From Dirofilaria immitis (taxonomy: Eukaryota > Nematoda > Chromadorea > Rhabditida > Onchocercidae): DNA of 64,000 bases. The notes under the pieces were generated by a model that saw nothing but the letters and a program-made list of their open reading frames with translations, did no database searches and was not told the DNA's origin. Below, piece after piece: positions 12,599 to 24,200 of the stretch; position 1 is the first letter of the stretch; every line of letters begins with the position of its first letter. The stretch spans positions 8,496,501 to 8,560,500 of the forward strand of contig JAKNDB010000087.1 in NCBI GenBank assembly GCA_024305405.1, read 5' to 3'. A program made the translations under genes and the position numbers.

Positions 12599-15500
12599 AT
12601 GGATGACGAAGAGCAATGTACGGCAGTAGCAGCAGAATCATTATCAGTTGAACGTAATGTATCTGATCAGGTCTTCGAGACTCCATCGACAATTGGCTTG
12701 CTACAGTTGACTGATGATGACGGGCTTCGGGATAAGTTCGATTTACATCTTTGAAAGGAATAAGAATTATCGTAGAAGATATATTATTTCAAAGATATAA
12801 ATTATTTACTATTTTAGTATCACCTATAGCAGCAACACTGAGGATGCTTTTATCGATATGAATGATGACATATTAATGGTACGTATTCATCATTTCAGTA
12901 ATTAATCTTGAAAGAACATAAGAGCATATTGTTTCTAGAAATTTTTTCCAGTTTTATGAGGAAGATAGATTATTAAATTCTTGATATTTAAATTCCAAAA
13001 ATTTCTTTCTACAGTATTTTAATTTGTTTCAGTTACATATGCATTAGCGAAATTTTGGTAATATTTAATAGGCTAGTGGTGTATTTGATTTATTCTTTAC
13101 ATTTTCATTATTAATCTAAATTTTTGCTCGTTAATTCCCTTTATTTACTTGCACATAGTGGAGAAAGAATTTTTCAGTGTTCTTATAGTAGTAGTGCAAG
13201 TATGGAGCGAGTACTATTGTTAAATTAATTCTATGCTAGTAAAAATAATTATTAAAAATATTTCAGTTGAACATACCATCAGTAAACTTTGAGCGAACAG
13301 CAAATGAGGATTTCGCCAATATTTTATTATCACAGCTTGATAATCAAGATGTAATCGAATGTTTTATGCTTATTTATAAATTAGTGTATTTATTATCATT
13401 CATTATATACTACTTAGGCTCTTAATTTAGGCAAGTCTCTCCGATTGTGGTGCTGATGCATCAAGCGAAATAAATATTGATTCATTGAAATCATTGCCAG
13501 TTTCCGTCAACAGGTTCTTTAGAATTTTTTTCTTTTATCATTTGGAAAAAGAATTTCACTGAAATTATAAATCTTTCATAATTTCTAACAAATTAAAGTC
13601 AGTAGCTATTCAGACCAGAAACTGATGCACTTCAGCTAGAATTTGATGTGACGGTGGAAGGAGGACGTCAGAGTGCATATATTGTATGTACCTAGATTTA
13701 TTCACTTTTTTTATTGTTGAAATAATTTATGTAAAAAAGTTCTACCGCCCTTAAACTAGTGTTATTTGGTTATTCAGTACAATATATCTGCTTGATAATA
13801 TCGTGAATGCAAGTATGACTATGCATTAGGCAGCGGAAAAGCTTATTCCGCCAACGTATTGTGCTGTTCAATTCAGTCTATTCAAAAGTGACTGGTGTGC
13901 TTTCAATAGTTTCGAAATTAAAAAAAAAAAAAACAATGAACTAATCTCTTAATAGGAATTTGCATTATTAATATGTTTAGAAATAAATAGGAAAGTTCAA
14001 GAATTAAGTGTCATAAAAATCAATCGTTATTTTTCTATCTTCACTTGTTAAATTATTTATTTTTAGTTCAAACATCGTTCACTTTTTGCGAAGATGAATA
14101 CCAATGTCATATTTACAGTGAATTGCCCTGTTTCTCCTCCCCCAAATCTTTTATCCGTATTTGTGCCATCTATTCAGATAATATTTATGCAAATGTTCCA
14201 GTTCGTCGATGCGATTATCATCGTTCATTAGATAGTAAGTAAAAAGAAAAAAGTTTTGGAAATCTCGAAAATCTTCAACTGAGATGAAAACTATGCAAAC
14301 TCCAGTTTTCGTATAGTTGGCTTTGTAAGTCCACAATGATTCTGTTAGTAGCAGAAATTTTTTTGATGCCGATTAAACATAAGGAAAGCATCCTCATTAT
14401 AGCTGCAATAATAAATACGTATGTATTAAGGAAATATTTATTAAATCTTATAGGAAATCAAGAAGAGCACTTCCTAATTATAACCAATAATTCTAAAGCA
14501 CAACATCTGACAGAAAAAGTAGAAGGTGAAGAAGGTTTACGTTCGTTTGCAATTGTACCTTTCGACGCTCTTCATGTAAATAAATGCTTGACGCTACAGT
14601 TTCGATGCTATTCATCTTGCGTTGGCGGTATCAATCGACGACAGGTGGTATTGTGTTTTTCTTTGGAAAATGGGTAAATTTTTATTTTTAAACCGGATAT
14701 AGTCGTCATTTTGGTTTAGAAAAAATTTTCTGTTTTCGAATATAATGTTTCGAAATTTCTTTCACCTTTATCATTAATATCAACAATAAAATTTTAATCA
14801 ATCAAGTTTTAGTGGTAACTTACTTGGAGATAGTAAGATGCATTTAAAGGTATGTTCACTTCCAAGTCGAGATGCAAATTTGGATGCTGCTAATTTTCCA
14901 CGTACACTTTCATTTTTTTATTTTCAATTCTTCATTTTGTTTTATTTTTCTAGAAAGTACCAAAGGAACACACTGAGTGTCGTCAGAAAGAGTTATTAAT
15001 ATTGTACTTTTATGTGATATCTCTGTTTTTCTTATCATTAGATTATGGTTTTTCCATGTTTAAATATCATTTTAACATGTTGGATTTTTTATCTTATGTT
15101 ATTCCTTTTGTGTAGGAGAAAATTATATATAGGAAATAAGATTTTAAGAGCGGGATTGATTTTAATGAGAAACAAACAAAATAATTTGAATATAGGATAA
15201 TAATGAGATTTAGCTGAGGTATTCAGATTTAAAAAACCGCATATAAACTGAGATTTGGAGGAATTTAAATTGAGACTTAAATGCAATTACATTAAAACAT
15301 TAGCTGAATGAGTTCTTTATCATGAAATAACCTGAGATGGTTCGCACGATTTTTTATTGCTTTTGTCAGATGATCGATTTGATTTTTTAATCATTGATCA
15401 TTTGGAAATACAGTAATTGGATGTGGATAGTTGAACGAGGTCTAGTTAAATATGTTTGATAATATTCGTCAATTCTGTGTTAATCTGGTAATTTTGTGTT

Positions 15501-16477
15501 GTTAAGGATTTCTCGATTATCTTCAGACAATAAACGTTCAGCTGTCAAGCACAATCCGACAATTGCAGAAGTTGTTTCTGTTTCATCAAAAACTCATCAC
15601 AACCAGCTTGGGATGATGATGATACAATTTATTCATTAGAGGTAAAATCTATTGCGGTACAATTTTCAATGAAATAGAAAATGAAAATTTTCTGTGAAAT
15701 TCGATTTCTTTTTAGATTCGTGGAAGACATTTGTATAAAATAGTTTGTGCTATTGTCGGTAATTTCGAGTTAACTAGAAGTTTAATGAAGAACAAAAGTC
15801 AAAGAAGTAATGAAGACAGGTTGATGATAAACGATAGTTTAGGCTCACTATCACAGTATACTCCCATTGATTCGTGAGTTGTAATTTTCGATCTTTTTTT
15901 TTTTTTATTTTTCTATTTACATGATTCCAATAGCGTTTTCCTAGATTTACTTTTTTCAATTTTCTACTGTTTCAATTTATGTAAAAGAGTATAATCATTG
16001 CATTCTAATTTTAGAAGAAATTATTTGTTTTTACTACAGCTGGCTGAATATGTTGGAATTGTCAAAATATAAACATTTGTTTTCGGATCGATCGTTATAT
16101 GTAATTGCTGATTTGGATGGGATTATTAATAAAATGGTCCTTTATTTCATAAATTTTAATCTAGCTTCATTTTCATCTTATTCCCAAATTCAAAATATGA
16201 TGAGAGTTTATATAGTTTAATCCGTGTACTGATTAATCGCATAGAAAAAGATGGTAACCTTCTGCATTCCTGAAGCAAATTAAATCTCTTCAAATTTTAG
16301 TATCTATTGTCGATAGGTATTACGGAAGAAGATACAATGAAGATTTTAAATTCATATTTGGCTTGGTTCAACATCTTTAACGCTCAGCGATTAAGCAGTT
16401 TATCATCTGAAGGTTCTACGATTCGAGTGCAAAGGACTCGTGTAAGTGGTTCTTTTCGCGTACCACATTCAAAGTAG
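12599..16477 (+). CDS. p53-family transcription factor (DNA-binding, tetramerisation and SAM domains)
   Basis: This is a p53-family gene. Likely exons: 12599-12735, 12818-12878, 13267-13350, 13431-13513, 13614-13683, 14067-14234, 14454-14673, 14813-about 14901, about 14954, about 15506-15641, 15716-15873, 16040-16136, 16301-16477. The N-terminus is acidic, as in a transactivation region. The DNA-binding domain shows PVRRCDYH (zinc ligands Cys and His), CYSSCVGGINRR (the two other zinc Cys and both loop-3 Arg) and GGNLLG leading to VCSLPSRD. The tetramerisation segment is IYSLE joined to IRGRHLYKIV. The last two exons form a SAM domain (WLNMLELSKYKHLF, then LLSIGITEEDTMKIL). Other p53 family members bind DNA as tetramers and control damage and germline responses. 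Two frame breaks: 14139-14146, where PPP must join SFIRICAIY, and possibly 15588-15592. Exon joins between 14901 and 15506 are unsure. The last donor (GTCCTT) is weak. Confidence 0.9.
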
Positions 16478-17221
16478 TCATTCTTAACTCTAGAAGTTTT
16501 TGATATATATGGATGGTTTTATCCTCTGTTATATATATTTTGATTCACCAGTGAGATATAAAGTGTCATATTGGATTTGTAACTGTTCATGTTGTTTTGA
16601 ATAAATTTCTATGGATATTTGACGGAAAAGAATATTTGTTAGTATAAATATAATGAAAGTAAGTAGAAGCAATGCTCTTTTATTTCAATTCTCTTTTTGG
16701 TCTTTATTATTTGCTTTTTTTCCCATTTAGTGACATATCTATCTTTTGTGTATTAGTTTCATAGTTAATAGATTGATTTTCGATTTAAAAGATGATTTAA
16801 TTGGTTTTTTTCAGAAACTAGTCATCTAATGTAAATGATTGGTAATTGATGTTTATGAGTTTTTTGTCATGATTACATAAGCAAAAATGAGCCATTTAAT
16901 TAACAATTTGACAGTGACATCGAGTGATTATGAAGAATCTGATAAACATCACATTTTTGTTGACGAGAGAAATACCAGTATATCTCAAATTTAGGGAATA
17001 GTCATATTCGTAGTTTTGTTTAATTTGGGAACAAACATAATACTTTTATACAAAATATTTTTTTGGTTTCATCAACAAATATATTTGAAGTTTAAGGACT
17101 GAAATTTCCGTATTTTTATGAATTATAGCCAGTTTTTGGTGTTTATACAAGTTTTAAATAAATTGCCATTGCCGTTTGATTTGCAAAAACATTTGTTTCT
17201 GGTGATATCGTTATAAATTAG
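16478..17221. other. A+T-rich spacer
   Basis: No gene or clear repeat was seen between the p53 stop codon and the Wolbachia-like insert. The left edge of the insert is placed at about 17222 because recognisable carboxylase sequence begins there; the insert could extend slightly further left as unrecognisable decay. Confidence 0.5.
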
Positions 17222-17557
17222 GTTGCCTCAAACCAACACCGTAGGTGATGATATTATAATTGGCCATGGTACTATTTATGGTAGAAATGCTTTTGTTTAC
17301 TTCCAGGATTTTACTGTCTTTGGCGGGTCTCTTGGTGCATCTCACGCAAAAAAATATCAAGATTATGGATATGGCAATTAATGCTAGAGTTCCTATTATT
17401 GCGCTAAATGACTCTGGTGGAGCTAGGATTCAAGAAGGAGTCAATTCTCTTGCTGGTTATGGGGAAATTTTTCAAAGAAATGTTGATGCATCAGGAGTTA
17501 TACCGCAAATTTCTCTAGTCATGGGTCCATGTGCTGGTGGTGCAGTTTATTCTCCAG
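17222..17557 (+). pseudogene. pccB: Wolbachia-like propionyl-CoA carboxylase beta fragment
   Basis: The frame reads [17 protein letters not shown], then after a break [37 protein letters not shown] and [20 protein letters not shown], all hallmarks of the carboxyltransferase beta subunit of propionyl-CoA carboxylase. It is only about a quarter of the gene, lacking both ends, uninterrupted by introns, and has a frame change at the A7 run 17347-17353. An intronless bacterial-type fragment in a nematode genome, next to a piece of another bacterial gene, is best read as a nuclear Wolbachia transfer; I infer the donor from the host type, not from a search. The host's own mitochondrial PCCB would be full length and spliced. 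Confidence 0.8.
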
Positions 17558-17840
17558 TTGGATGTACTCATTTGCAAGATGCAATGCCTCTAACACTGGG
17601 GCAAGAGTTTTCTGGCTACGTTGCTCAGATTGAAAACGGAATAGGGAGGATAAAATCAGCTCTGAGCAATGTGTATGAACTTGCACAAGGTGGCACTGCA
17701 GTTGGTACAGAATTGAACGTTAACCGAGGCTTTGCTGAGAGTTTTGCCAAAGAAATAGCAAAAATCGCTGGCCTTCCGTTTACTTCAGCAAAAGCAAGTT
17801 TGAAGCATTGGCAGTAAATGATGCTTTAGTTGCCTTCAGA
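17558..17840 (+). pseudogene. fumC: Wolbachia-like class II fumarase fragment, fused in frame to the carboxylase piece
   Basis: The open frame continues without a stop from the carboxylase piece into [38 protein letters not shown] and [17 protein letters not shown], which are class II fumarate hydratase (FumC) signatures. The usual Arg before THLQDA is Cys here. A one-base loss after TSAK shifts the frame; in the shifted frame [14 protein letters not shown] follows, also FumC, so homology runs to about 17840. The two bacterial genes are joined in the same orientation and frame, giving a chimeric open frame of 185 codons from 17260. FumC also needs its C-terminal half, which is absent, so no enzyme activity is expected. 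Confidence 0.82.
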
Positions 17841-17960
17841 TATCCAAAATTTACGTCGCATTTCCTCGAGTGTATGATCCATTCCAACACCAAATAAGTT
17901 TTATGATATTGTCCTATAAGAAGTTTGGTTATTGGAATGTGATAGGATGTTTCCTGCCTT
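17841..17960 (-). pseudogene. BEL/Pao integrase zinc-binding remnant
   Basis: The minus strand reads GVGMDHTLEEMRRKFWIS, the conserved segment that follows the His pair in BEL/Pao integrases. After WIS the homology stops; the expected continuation toward the Cys pair and catalytic core is missing because the fumarase fragment begins there. Confidence 0.75.
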
Positions 17961-18217
17961 CCTGCAGTTTTCTAATCGACAGTGAATCACGATATAAATT
18001 CCATTTTTCCTCTTCTTTTTCGATTGCCTCCTCGGCTCGTGTTTCTCTGATTAGAACCTATACTGCCAACTTATGGTTTTCGTCTTATAAGTCGATCTTT
18101 CTCAGTTAATATTTTTTGTAACCACTTGATATTTCCCTTCGTCATTATTTTTATGGACTTAAGTACTCGACAATCGTTTGTAGCAATTTTAGCGATCTGC
18201 CGAAACGACTTCCATCC

Positions 18218-18605
18218 ATGAGTTTAAAAATTTCTTTGATGATTTGCAGCTTCCTCATTTTTCTTCTCTTCGATTTCTTTTTGAAATTGAATTACCACTG
18301 TAGCCAGTTGGTTTCGTTTCCTTTAACCATGACGGTTCTCTTCCATCACGGCTCATTCGTTTCAAGGTTTCTTAGGCAGTCCCTTTTCTGCAATATCAAT
18401 AGAATTATGCACGGTTGGAATGTATCAAGACAGATATTTCGCTTTTCGCATTTTTTCTACTCGATTTTGTACGAATTGCAGTAATAGTCTGGAATGATTT
18501 TTGATACAGTGCAGTGCGTACTTTGCATCTGGTCAATAAGGTTAGTTACTGTCACGTTTTCCAACCCCAGTTGCTTGGTGACAAAGTGCTAATAGCTCCA
18601 ATCGA
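18218..18605 (-). pseudogene. BEL/Pao RNase H region remnant
   Basis: The minus strand reads TRLELLALCHQA at about 18605-18570, the motif that opens the BEL/Pao RNase H segment, and FVQNRVEKMRKAKYL followed by a stop and YIPTVHNSIDIAEKGLP further on. The latter matches the segment in which BEL/Pao polyproteins carry a P-x-NPAD-like motif. Several in-frame stops show it is dead. Confidence 0.75.
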
Positions 18606-19149
18606 GTATAGCAATACTTTAATTGGCACAATCCAAGATTTAGCAAATATTAGAAGTGTTTCTATTTCTTGAATTCCATGGCTTCCTAGGTATGAGGGAA
18701 CTTGTTATGCATCGCTGAAGTTTCTTTGTATTTATTAACTTCATATCTTAACATTCTCCTCGTTTATGGGTTGGTCGCAAGCATTATTTTTTTCCATAGA
18801 TTTTGCAAGAACGATTTGAAGCGAATCATTGTAGGAACCAGGAATCTCAATAAGCGACAAATTCTAGGATTTCACTGTTCGTTAGTTCTTTTCCATTTCA
18901 TGTTTTCAAGTTATCTGAATGATGTCTTTAACATGGTTCCAAAATAATGCCGAGAATTCTCTTCTCTTCAATATCCGCTCGATCTTGTTTGGGTAATTTG
19001 GTGTTGAAGTTACTTACCGTCATTTGACGGGAATTTCCATATATTTATTACCGCATCACCAAAACAGATTTTGCTTCGTCATATTTATCTTGTGTATTTT
19101 TTTATAAGCAAAGCTTCCTCTGTATTCATTGCTGATGATACAACGAGTA

Positions 19150-19428
19150 ATGATGTCACTCCAAAGGGAATTACTTTGCAATAATAACGTTGTACGTTTT
19201 CTTCATAACTGCATCATGAATATTCTCTAACCAGAGGAATCTGGCACAGTTTCTGCCTGATGCGTGGAGTTCTAGTTGTAAGAATGCCTTCTCTACATCA
19301 GCAATAACTACATTCCTCATCATGAAAACTAATAATATTCCTACTAAATCTGGGAGCATGACGTGTCCATGATAAAGATTTAAGCTTAAGTTCCTCATAC
19401 CTCCAAGCGGTGTTAAATCATCATGCAT
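19150..19428 (-). pseudogene. BEL/Pao reverse transcriptase fragment
   Basis: An open stretch reads LNLYHGHVMLPDLVGILL, then VVIADVEKAFLQLELHASG and RFLWL, the diagnostic BEL/Pao reverse transcriptase block. Just beyond, after a frame change, IPFGVTS follows. The catalytic Asp of the VIADVEKAF block is kept. The rest of the polymerase is not readable as an intact frame. Confidence 0.85.
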
Positions 19429-19772
19429 AATTCTAAGTTTCGTTAAAGGTTTATGTAAATCTACAACTTCATTGTGCAGTAGGTAATGGATTGTAGCTCC
19501 TTAATCTATGTCCGGATGAACATCTTCGATTATTTTTGGATTTAATTGATCGGGAATTATTTTATCATAATAGTGAAGCAATTTTTTATTCCTCTGTAGT
19601 GTTTGATCAGTATCTTAAGCGACCAATTATAAATAAATCGCTAAACTTCGTTCTTTCCAGGATCAGTAGGCTTGGATCTTCCATTTGATTTGAAAATTCT
19701 TCTCTTGTAATGTTCTAACGCGTCATCTCAGGCGGAACTTTAGTTTCCAGGATTGATCTACATCTGGACTGA

Positions 19773-20066
19773 TTACGCCATCAGTAGGTGTTGATTCGAC
19801 CTTGAATGACAAGAATTTGGGATCTTGTTCATGTATCCTTTACCTGCTAATACAGTCCCAAGTTTAGTATCAAGTCGAGGAAATTTTAAGTTTTTGGAAA
19901 TTTCCGGATTTAAATTTTGCGCCTCTCTTAACTGAATGAACATGAAGAAGTGTTCAGCCCCGATAAGTAGTATATCAGGTCGTTTCGAGTAACTTTTCAG
20001 ACTTTCTATTTCCCTTTCTATTACAGATGATAGGTCACAATTAACCACTTGTAGCTTGTTCGTCAA
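19773..20066 (-). pseudogene. BEL/Pao retropepsin-region fragment
   Basis: The minus strand reads RPDILLIGAEHFFMFIQL, followed by LDTKLGTVLAGKGY. This matches the end of the BEL/Pao aspartic protease region, where an ILIG block is followed by a KLG-x-V-x-G block. The catalytic Asp block itself should lie upstream and was not found intact. Confidence 0.75.
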
Positions 20067-20559
20067 GTAGTCAATCGTATTTGCATCAAATCTGATAACT
20101 TCCTGTTTTCATGAACACGATTTTGATACAGTTATTACCAAATAAAGCAATTCGTAACTATCCTTCGTTCGTTCTCTACAGATTAAGTCGATCTGCTAGA
20201 TCATTGAATATTGTCGTTGAAATCGCAAGAACCAGAGAATTATAATTCCTTCCTTTTGGGTATATGTTATATATGCGGAATACAGTGTAATATAAAATGT
20301 ATCTGCCCACTGTATCCATGAGCTCTAAAAAGAGATCCCTTTCACATGCGCTACCACTGCAAGACAGAAAAACTCTACATCTTTGTTACGAGCCTTCCTT
20401 CGGATTTTTAGCTTGTTTGGGTTATTCACCATGATTTCCTTCTACAGGAATAAAACTTCATCTCCATGATTCATCCCTCTTGTTATTGAATTGATCGGGG
20501 TGATGGATTTGTCTCCCAATTGATTAGTCCACCAATCTGTACATCGTACCTGCATTTGA

Positions 20560-20745
20560 TTTGACGCAATGGAAAAATTTTCGTTTCTGCTTATTGAAAT
20601 CTTTGCCCTTATATCTTAAATGATGATAATTGATAATTGAGGCGTGCATTAGTTACTCCTAGACGTACTATTTGTTGCCCGAGAGTGGGATACACTTAAC
20701 AATCCTCATCGAAATGTTTGTTACAAAAGTGAAAAGTCTGCTTGG
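20560..20745 (-). pseudogene. Gag-like Cys/His knuckle remnant of the BEL/Pao element
   Basis: The minus strand reads TFHFCNKHFDEDC, a stop, then VYPTLGQQIVRLGVTNARL, and further on FFHCVK. The spacing resembles the C-x2-C-x-H-x-C block and the following helix in nematode BEL/Pao gag proteins. The first Cys is lost. Position between the retropepsin remnant and the element's 5' side fits this call. Confidence 0.55.
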
Positions 20746-21007
20746 TTTCCGAATTATAACTTTTTCGAATCTATGGTCGCCTTTGATAACTTGAGTGAGG
20801 CTGCGTGATTGCAACTAGGACAGATGTTCTCCTGTAGTATTAAACTCAGCTGCATTATTTGTGTCCTTATTACTAGAGACTTGGTTTTTAATTACTTCTT
20901 GACTTGTTTGGACGCAATCGACCAAGCTCGTTGTTCCTCTTTCTATTGATATATTTTATCCATTATCCAATTCGACAGTCTCTTCTCGATAGCAATTTTC
21001 AATAGCA

Positions 21008-21262
21008 GAATTACAAATATATGACCTTGGAAAGAAATCAGAACTATGGCTTCAGGAACTCTGCTTCAATTCCTATTTTTTTCTTAATTAGGTTATCTAG
21101 AGAATTTTGTTTTCAATTTTATTCATGAGGCTTTATCCTAAAAATTTTTGACAATAATTATTTGTTAAATCTTGATAGAAAAATTTTCTTTGAATAGCGG
21201 AACTAATTATATAATGAGTTATTTTTTACCTAATATATTGCTGAATAAGAATCAAGTTTTCT
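21008..21262 (+). repeat. Stray duplicate of a TFIIE-beta exon end and its intron
   Basis: This stretch is a diverged copy of 31998-32245. It begins in the coding part of TFIIE-beta exon 4 (GAATTACAAATAT, then CTTGGAAAGAAATCAGAACT), continues through the donor site region and most of the intron, and stops just before the intron's acceptor. By eye about four bases in five agree, with indels. Same orientation as the parent gene. It is a genomic (not retro-transposed) copy since intron sequence is included. It lies beside the 5' side of the BEL/Pao fossil. Confidence 0.88.
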
Positions 21263-24200
21263 TTTTAAATGAGAATTTCGCGGTCATTAATAGCACATGA
21301 AATTCTGTACGAATTTGATATCACATGAAATCTTGCATGAATTTTTGTTGAAGAAGTGAACTACGAATGGAATAATAAGACTTCGAGAATTCAAAAATTA
21401 TCAGAATAAAGTCATTAATATTAGTTTTTCATTATTTATCAGTTTCTAAGGATATTTTTCTATGAAGGCCTCATCCATTTGATTTGATTCCGTAAGCAGT
21501 GAAGCTCTTTGACAATAAATCTTATTTCCTATGTCAAAAACAGTTTTCTTAAAATAAGCAATCCTCGTATAATGCAACATTCTTTTCCCATTCATCATCT
21601 TTTGCAGAAGATAATCATTCCTTCCATTCTATCTCCAAATCTTGGAGATTACATCGCCTAACACTATTACTCTTTCCTCAATGTTAAATTTCTATCGTTT
21701 AACCATTCTATCGTTCCATCGTGACCTAATCACATTGGGGAACCTTCCTTTTGTAATCTGCTTTTTTTCAAGTCTTTCCTGCAGTGTTTGCAAGACATTG
21801 AAAATTCATTCTAACGAGATATGAAGGAGAACCCACTCTTAAGCTTTGTTATCAGCTAACCCGAATAAGACTTACTTCGTACTTCGTTGTTTCTTTCTTG
21901 ACGTATCTTTAGGTCATTTGTTCGTATCCGATTTATTGAATTAAATTTATCTCCGATGTTCTTTAACCGTGATAATGATGTAACCTTCTTTCTGCCTTTC
22001 AATAGTAGTACTTCAAACCTGGGTAATTAAACCTTTATTGCGATAAATTTAATAACACATTAATAGACACAACGATTGCAATCAACCATACAAATTCAGA
22101 GATATTAATAAGGCATAAGACAAGTTTAATGACATAACATAACTCAAGAGAAAAAGATTAAAGAACGCCGAGTATGGTTGTGTTCAACCGCCTCGTTAAA
22201 ATACATTTTTGAAATGCTTTAGGTGCTCAGAATCGTCTTCTTCTGTGTGGTTGGAGGATCTAAGTACAGTCTATACAGTTCTGTGGCTACAAGAATAGCG
22301 CCTTTGTTAGAAATGTAGAAAATGGAGTTCTTTTTCATTAACAATAGAGTTACAATTTCAGCTTACATTTACATTATACAATAAATATCCAGCAATATTA
22401 AATCCAGAACAAAGGAATTACTAAAGAAATCCAGAAAAAGGAACTACAACACTTTAATATAAACTGTTGTATGCTACTAATAAACCAAAAAAAAATTGAT
22501 TTGTATATTCAAAACAATAGATAAAGTAATAAACAAATTATTTGGCAAAAGGAATAAAAAGTAGATACATACTAATATGATAAAAAAGTGCGATATTATC
22601 GGAATAAATGAGACTGACAAAAAAATTAAACTGTTTTGATGATATTAAATAATTAAATAAAGTGTAAAAAAATTAAAATTAAATACTTAAATAAATACTT
22701 AAATTAAATACCAAATACTTAAACTAAATACTTGTTTCAACTCAAAAGAAGTAAAAAATTGAAAGTTCGGCATTTCCGCTGTCCAGTAAAAGTGATCGCA
22801 AAATATAAGGTAGAGAATAAGATAAAGACACGCAGTAAATAAAGTAATCTTTGAATGAAAGATGTTCCACTTATAGCAGCATTACAATGGTGCTATAAGT
22901 GCGATGCTTTCGATGCTCAAAATATTAAAATAATTACTTTAATTATTGCGATGCTTTCGATGCTCAAAATATTAAAATAATTACTTTAATTCGCTATTAC
23001 ATTATTAAATTGTATACTTCAAAGTTCCCAGTTCAGGATCATTCGATATATATTGAAAATCAATTTTTTTCTGAAAGGATATATCTCATTCATTGAGCAA
23101 AACAAATTGATTAATGCTGAAAAATTACTTGGAGTGAAGGAATATTTAATAAGATAGAAATTAAAAATTCGCTCCGCACTTGAAAGACATTGCTAACACT
23201 GGCTATAAGTCTTATTATAAGGTCAAAAAAATTTTTTAATTTTAAAAATAATTCGGTATAATCAATCATCAAAAATCCATCAATTTTGTATTCTGTACAT
23301 TTTTTGTAATGTCATACTAATGTATTTTATGTTTTATCAATTTAATTTAAAAAAAATCTCATAAATATATTTCGCTTAAAATACATATTTCATCTAAAAA
23401 TGAAGATTTATGCTATATTTTTTTCATGAAAAAAGAAAAATTAACTCTGCATTTTGTTTGAAAAATTCACATTTTATTCTGAGAAAAAAAATTCGCATTG
23501 TGTTTCATTTTTTTTTTTTAAAAAAAGATAAATCGACATTGTATTTAACTCAAAACAACTCATAAAAGAAAAATTCACGCAATGTTCACTTTAAAAAGTT
23601 TGAAATGCGATAGTATAAATATCTAATATTTTTGTAGTTTTGTAATTATTATTTTACTACTATTTATAGCGTCACTTTTAAATAATACACGTTTCATGAA
23701 CGTGTAATGGTGTTTCAGGCATATTAATTCTGAATAATTGAACTCGAATAATGGTTTCAATGGTATAATGTTTCGCAGATGATTTACTGTTTCTGTACAA
23801 CGTAATTTTATTAATGATATAAACCAAATGAGGGGTTTTATAGCACATACATATCCTATCTTAATTTCAGATTTAAATTTTTGCCTGCTAAAAACAATTC
23901 CAATTAAAAGTTTTGAGATAAAAAGATTAAAAGTAGAGGTAATAAGAAGGAAGCGATAAAAGTCATGGTATGATAACGATCTTGACAATATTATAACCAT
24001 TATCTAGCAAATTCAAGCGATGTCTAGAATTTTTTGAAAACATTTCATTCACGAACTTAATTGGTATTGATAAAGAAGAACATAAATACCTGCTCGAGTG
24101 TATTGAAATTAACAAGAGGTGATCCTCAGATCTGATAATCTTATCTGTTGCCATCTTTGCTCTCTTCACTCTTTTCACCTACAGGAAACATAAACAATGT

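Larger units (their letters stand above)
17841..21000 (-). mobile_element. Decayed BEL/Pao LTR retrotransposon, truncated in integrase
   Basis: Read on the minus strand, fragments appear in the order expected for BEL/Pao: gag-type Cys/His knuckle (about 20745-20670), retropepsin region (20066-19773), reverse transcriptase (19428-19150), RNase H and its downstream segment (18605-18218), and the integrase zinc-binding region (about 17960-17841). All are broken by stops and frame changes. The element ends abruptly in integrase at the Wolbachia-like fumarase piece. No LTRs were identified. The left part from 20750 to 21000 is assigned only by position. Confidence 0.85.

Noticed and set aside
15506..15641. 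A certain second frame break in p53 at the A5 run
   Set aside because: A different acceptor inside this exon would keep a stop-free, though Cys-rich, frame into the tetramerisation exon, so this site is only probable.
17260..17817. Reading the 185-codon frame as a functional host carboxylase gene
   Set aside because: It is a fragment, has no introns, changes from carboxylase to fumarase midway and carries frame breaks.
17870..18947. Plus-strand frames of 79-88 codons
   Set aside because: They overlap BEL/Pao motifs that read on the minus strand and show no family features themselves.
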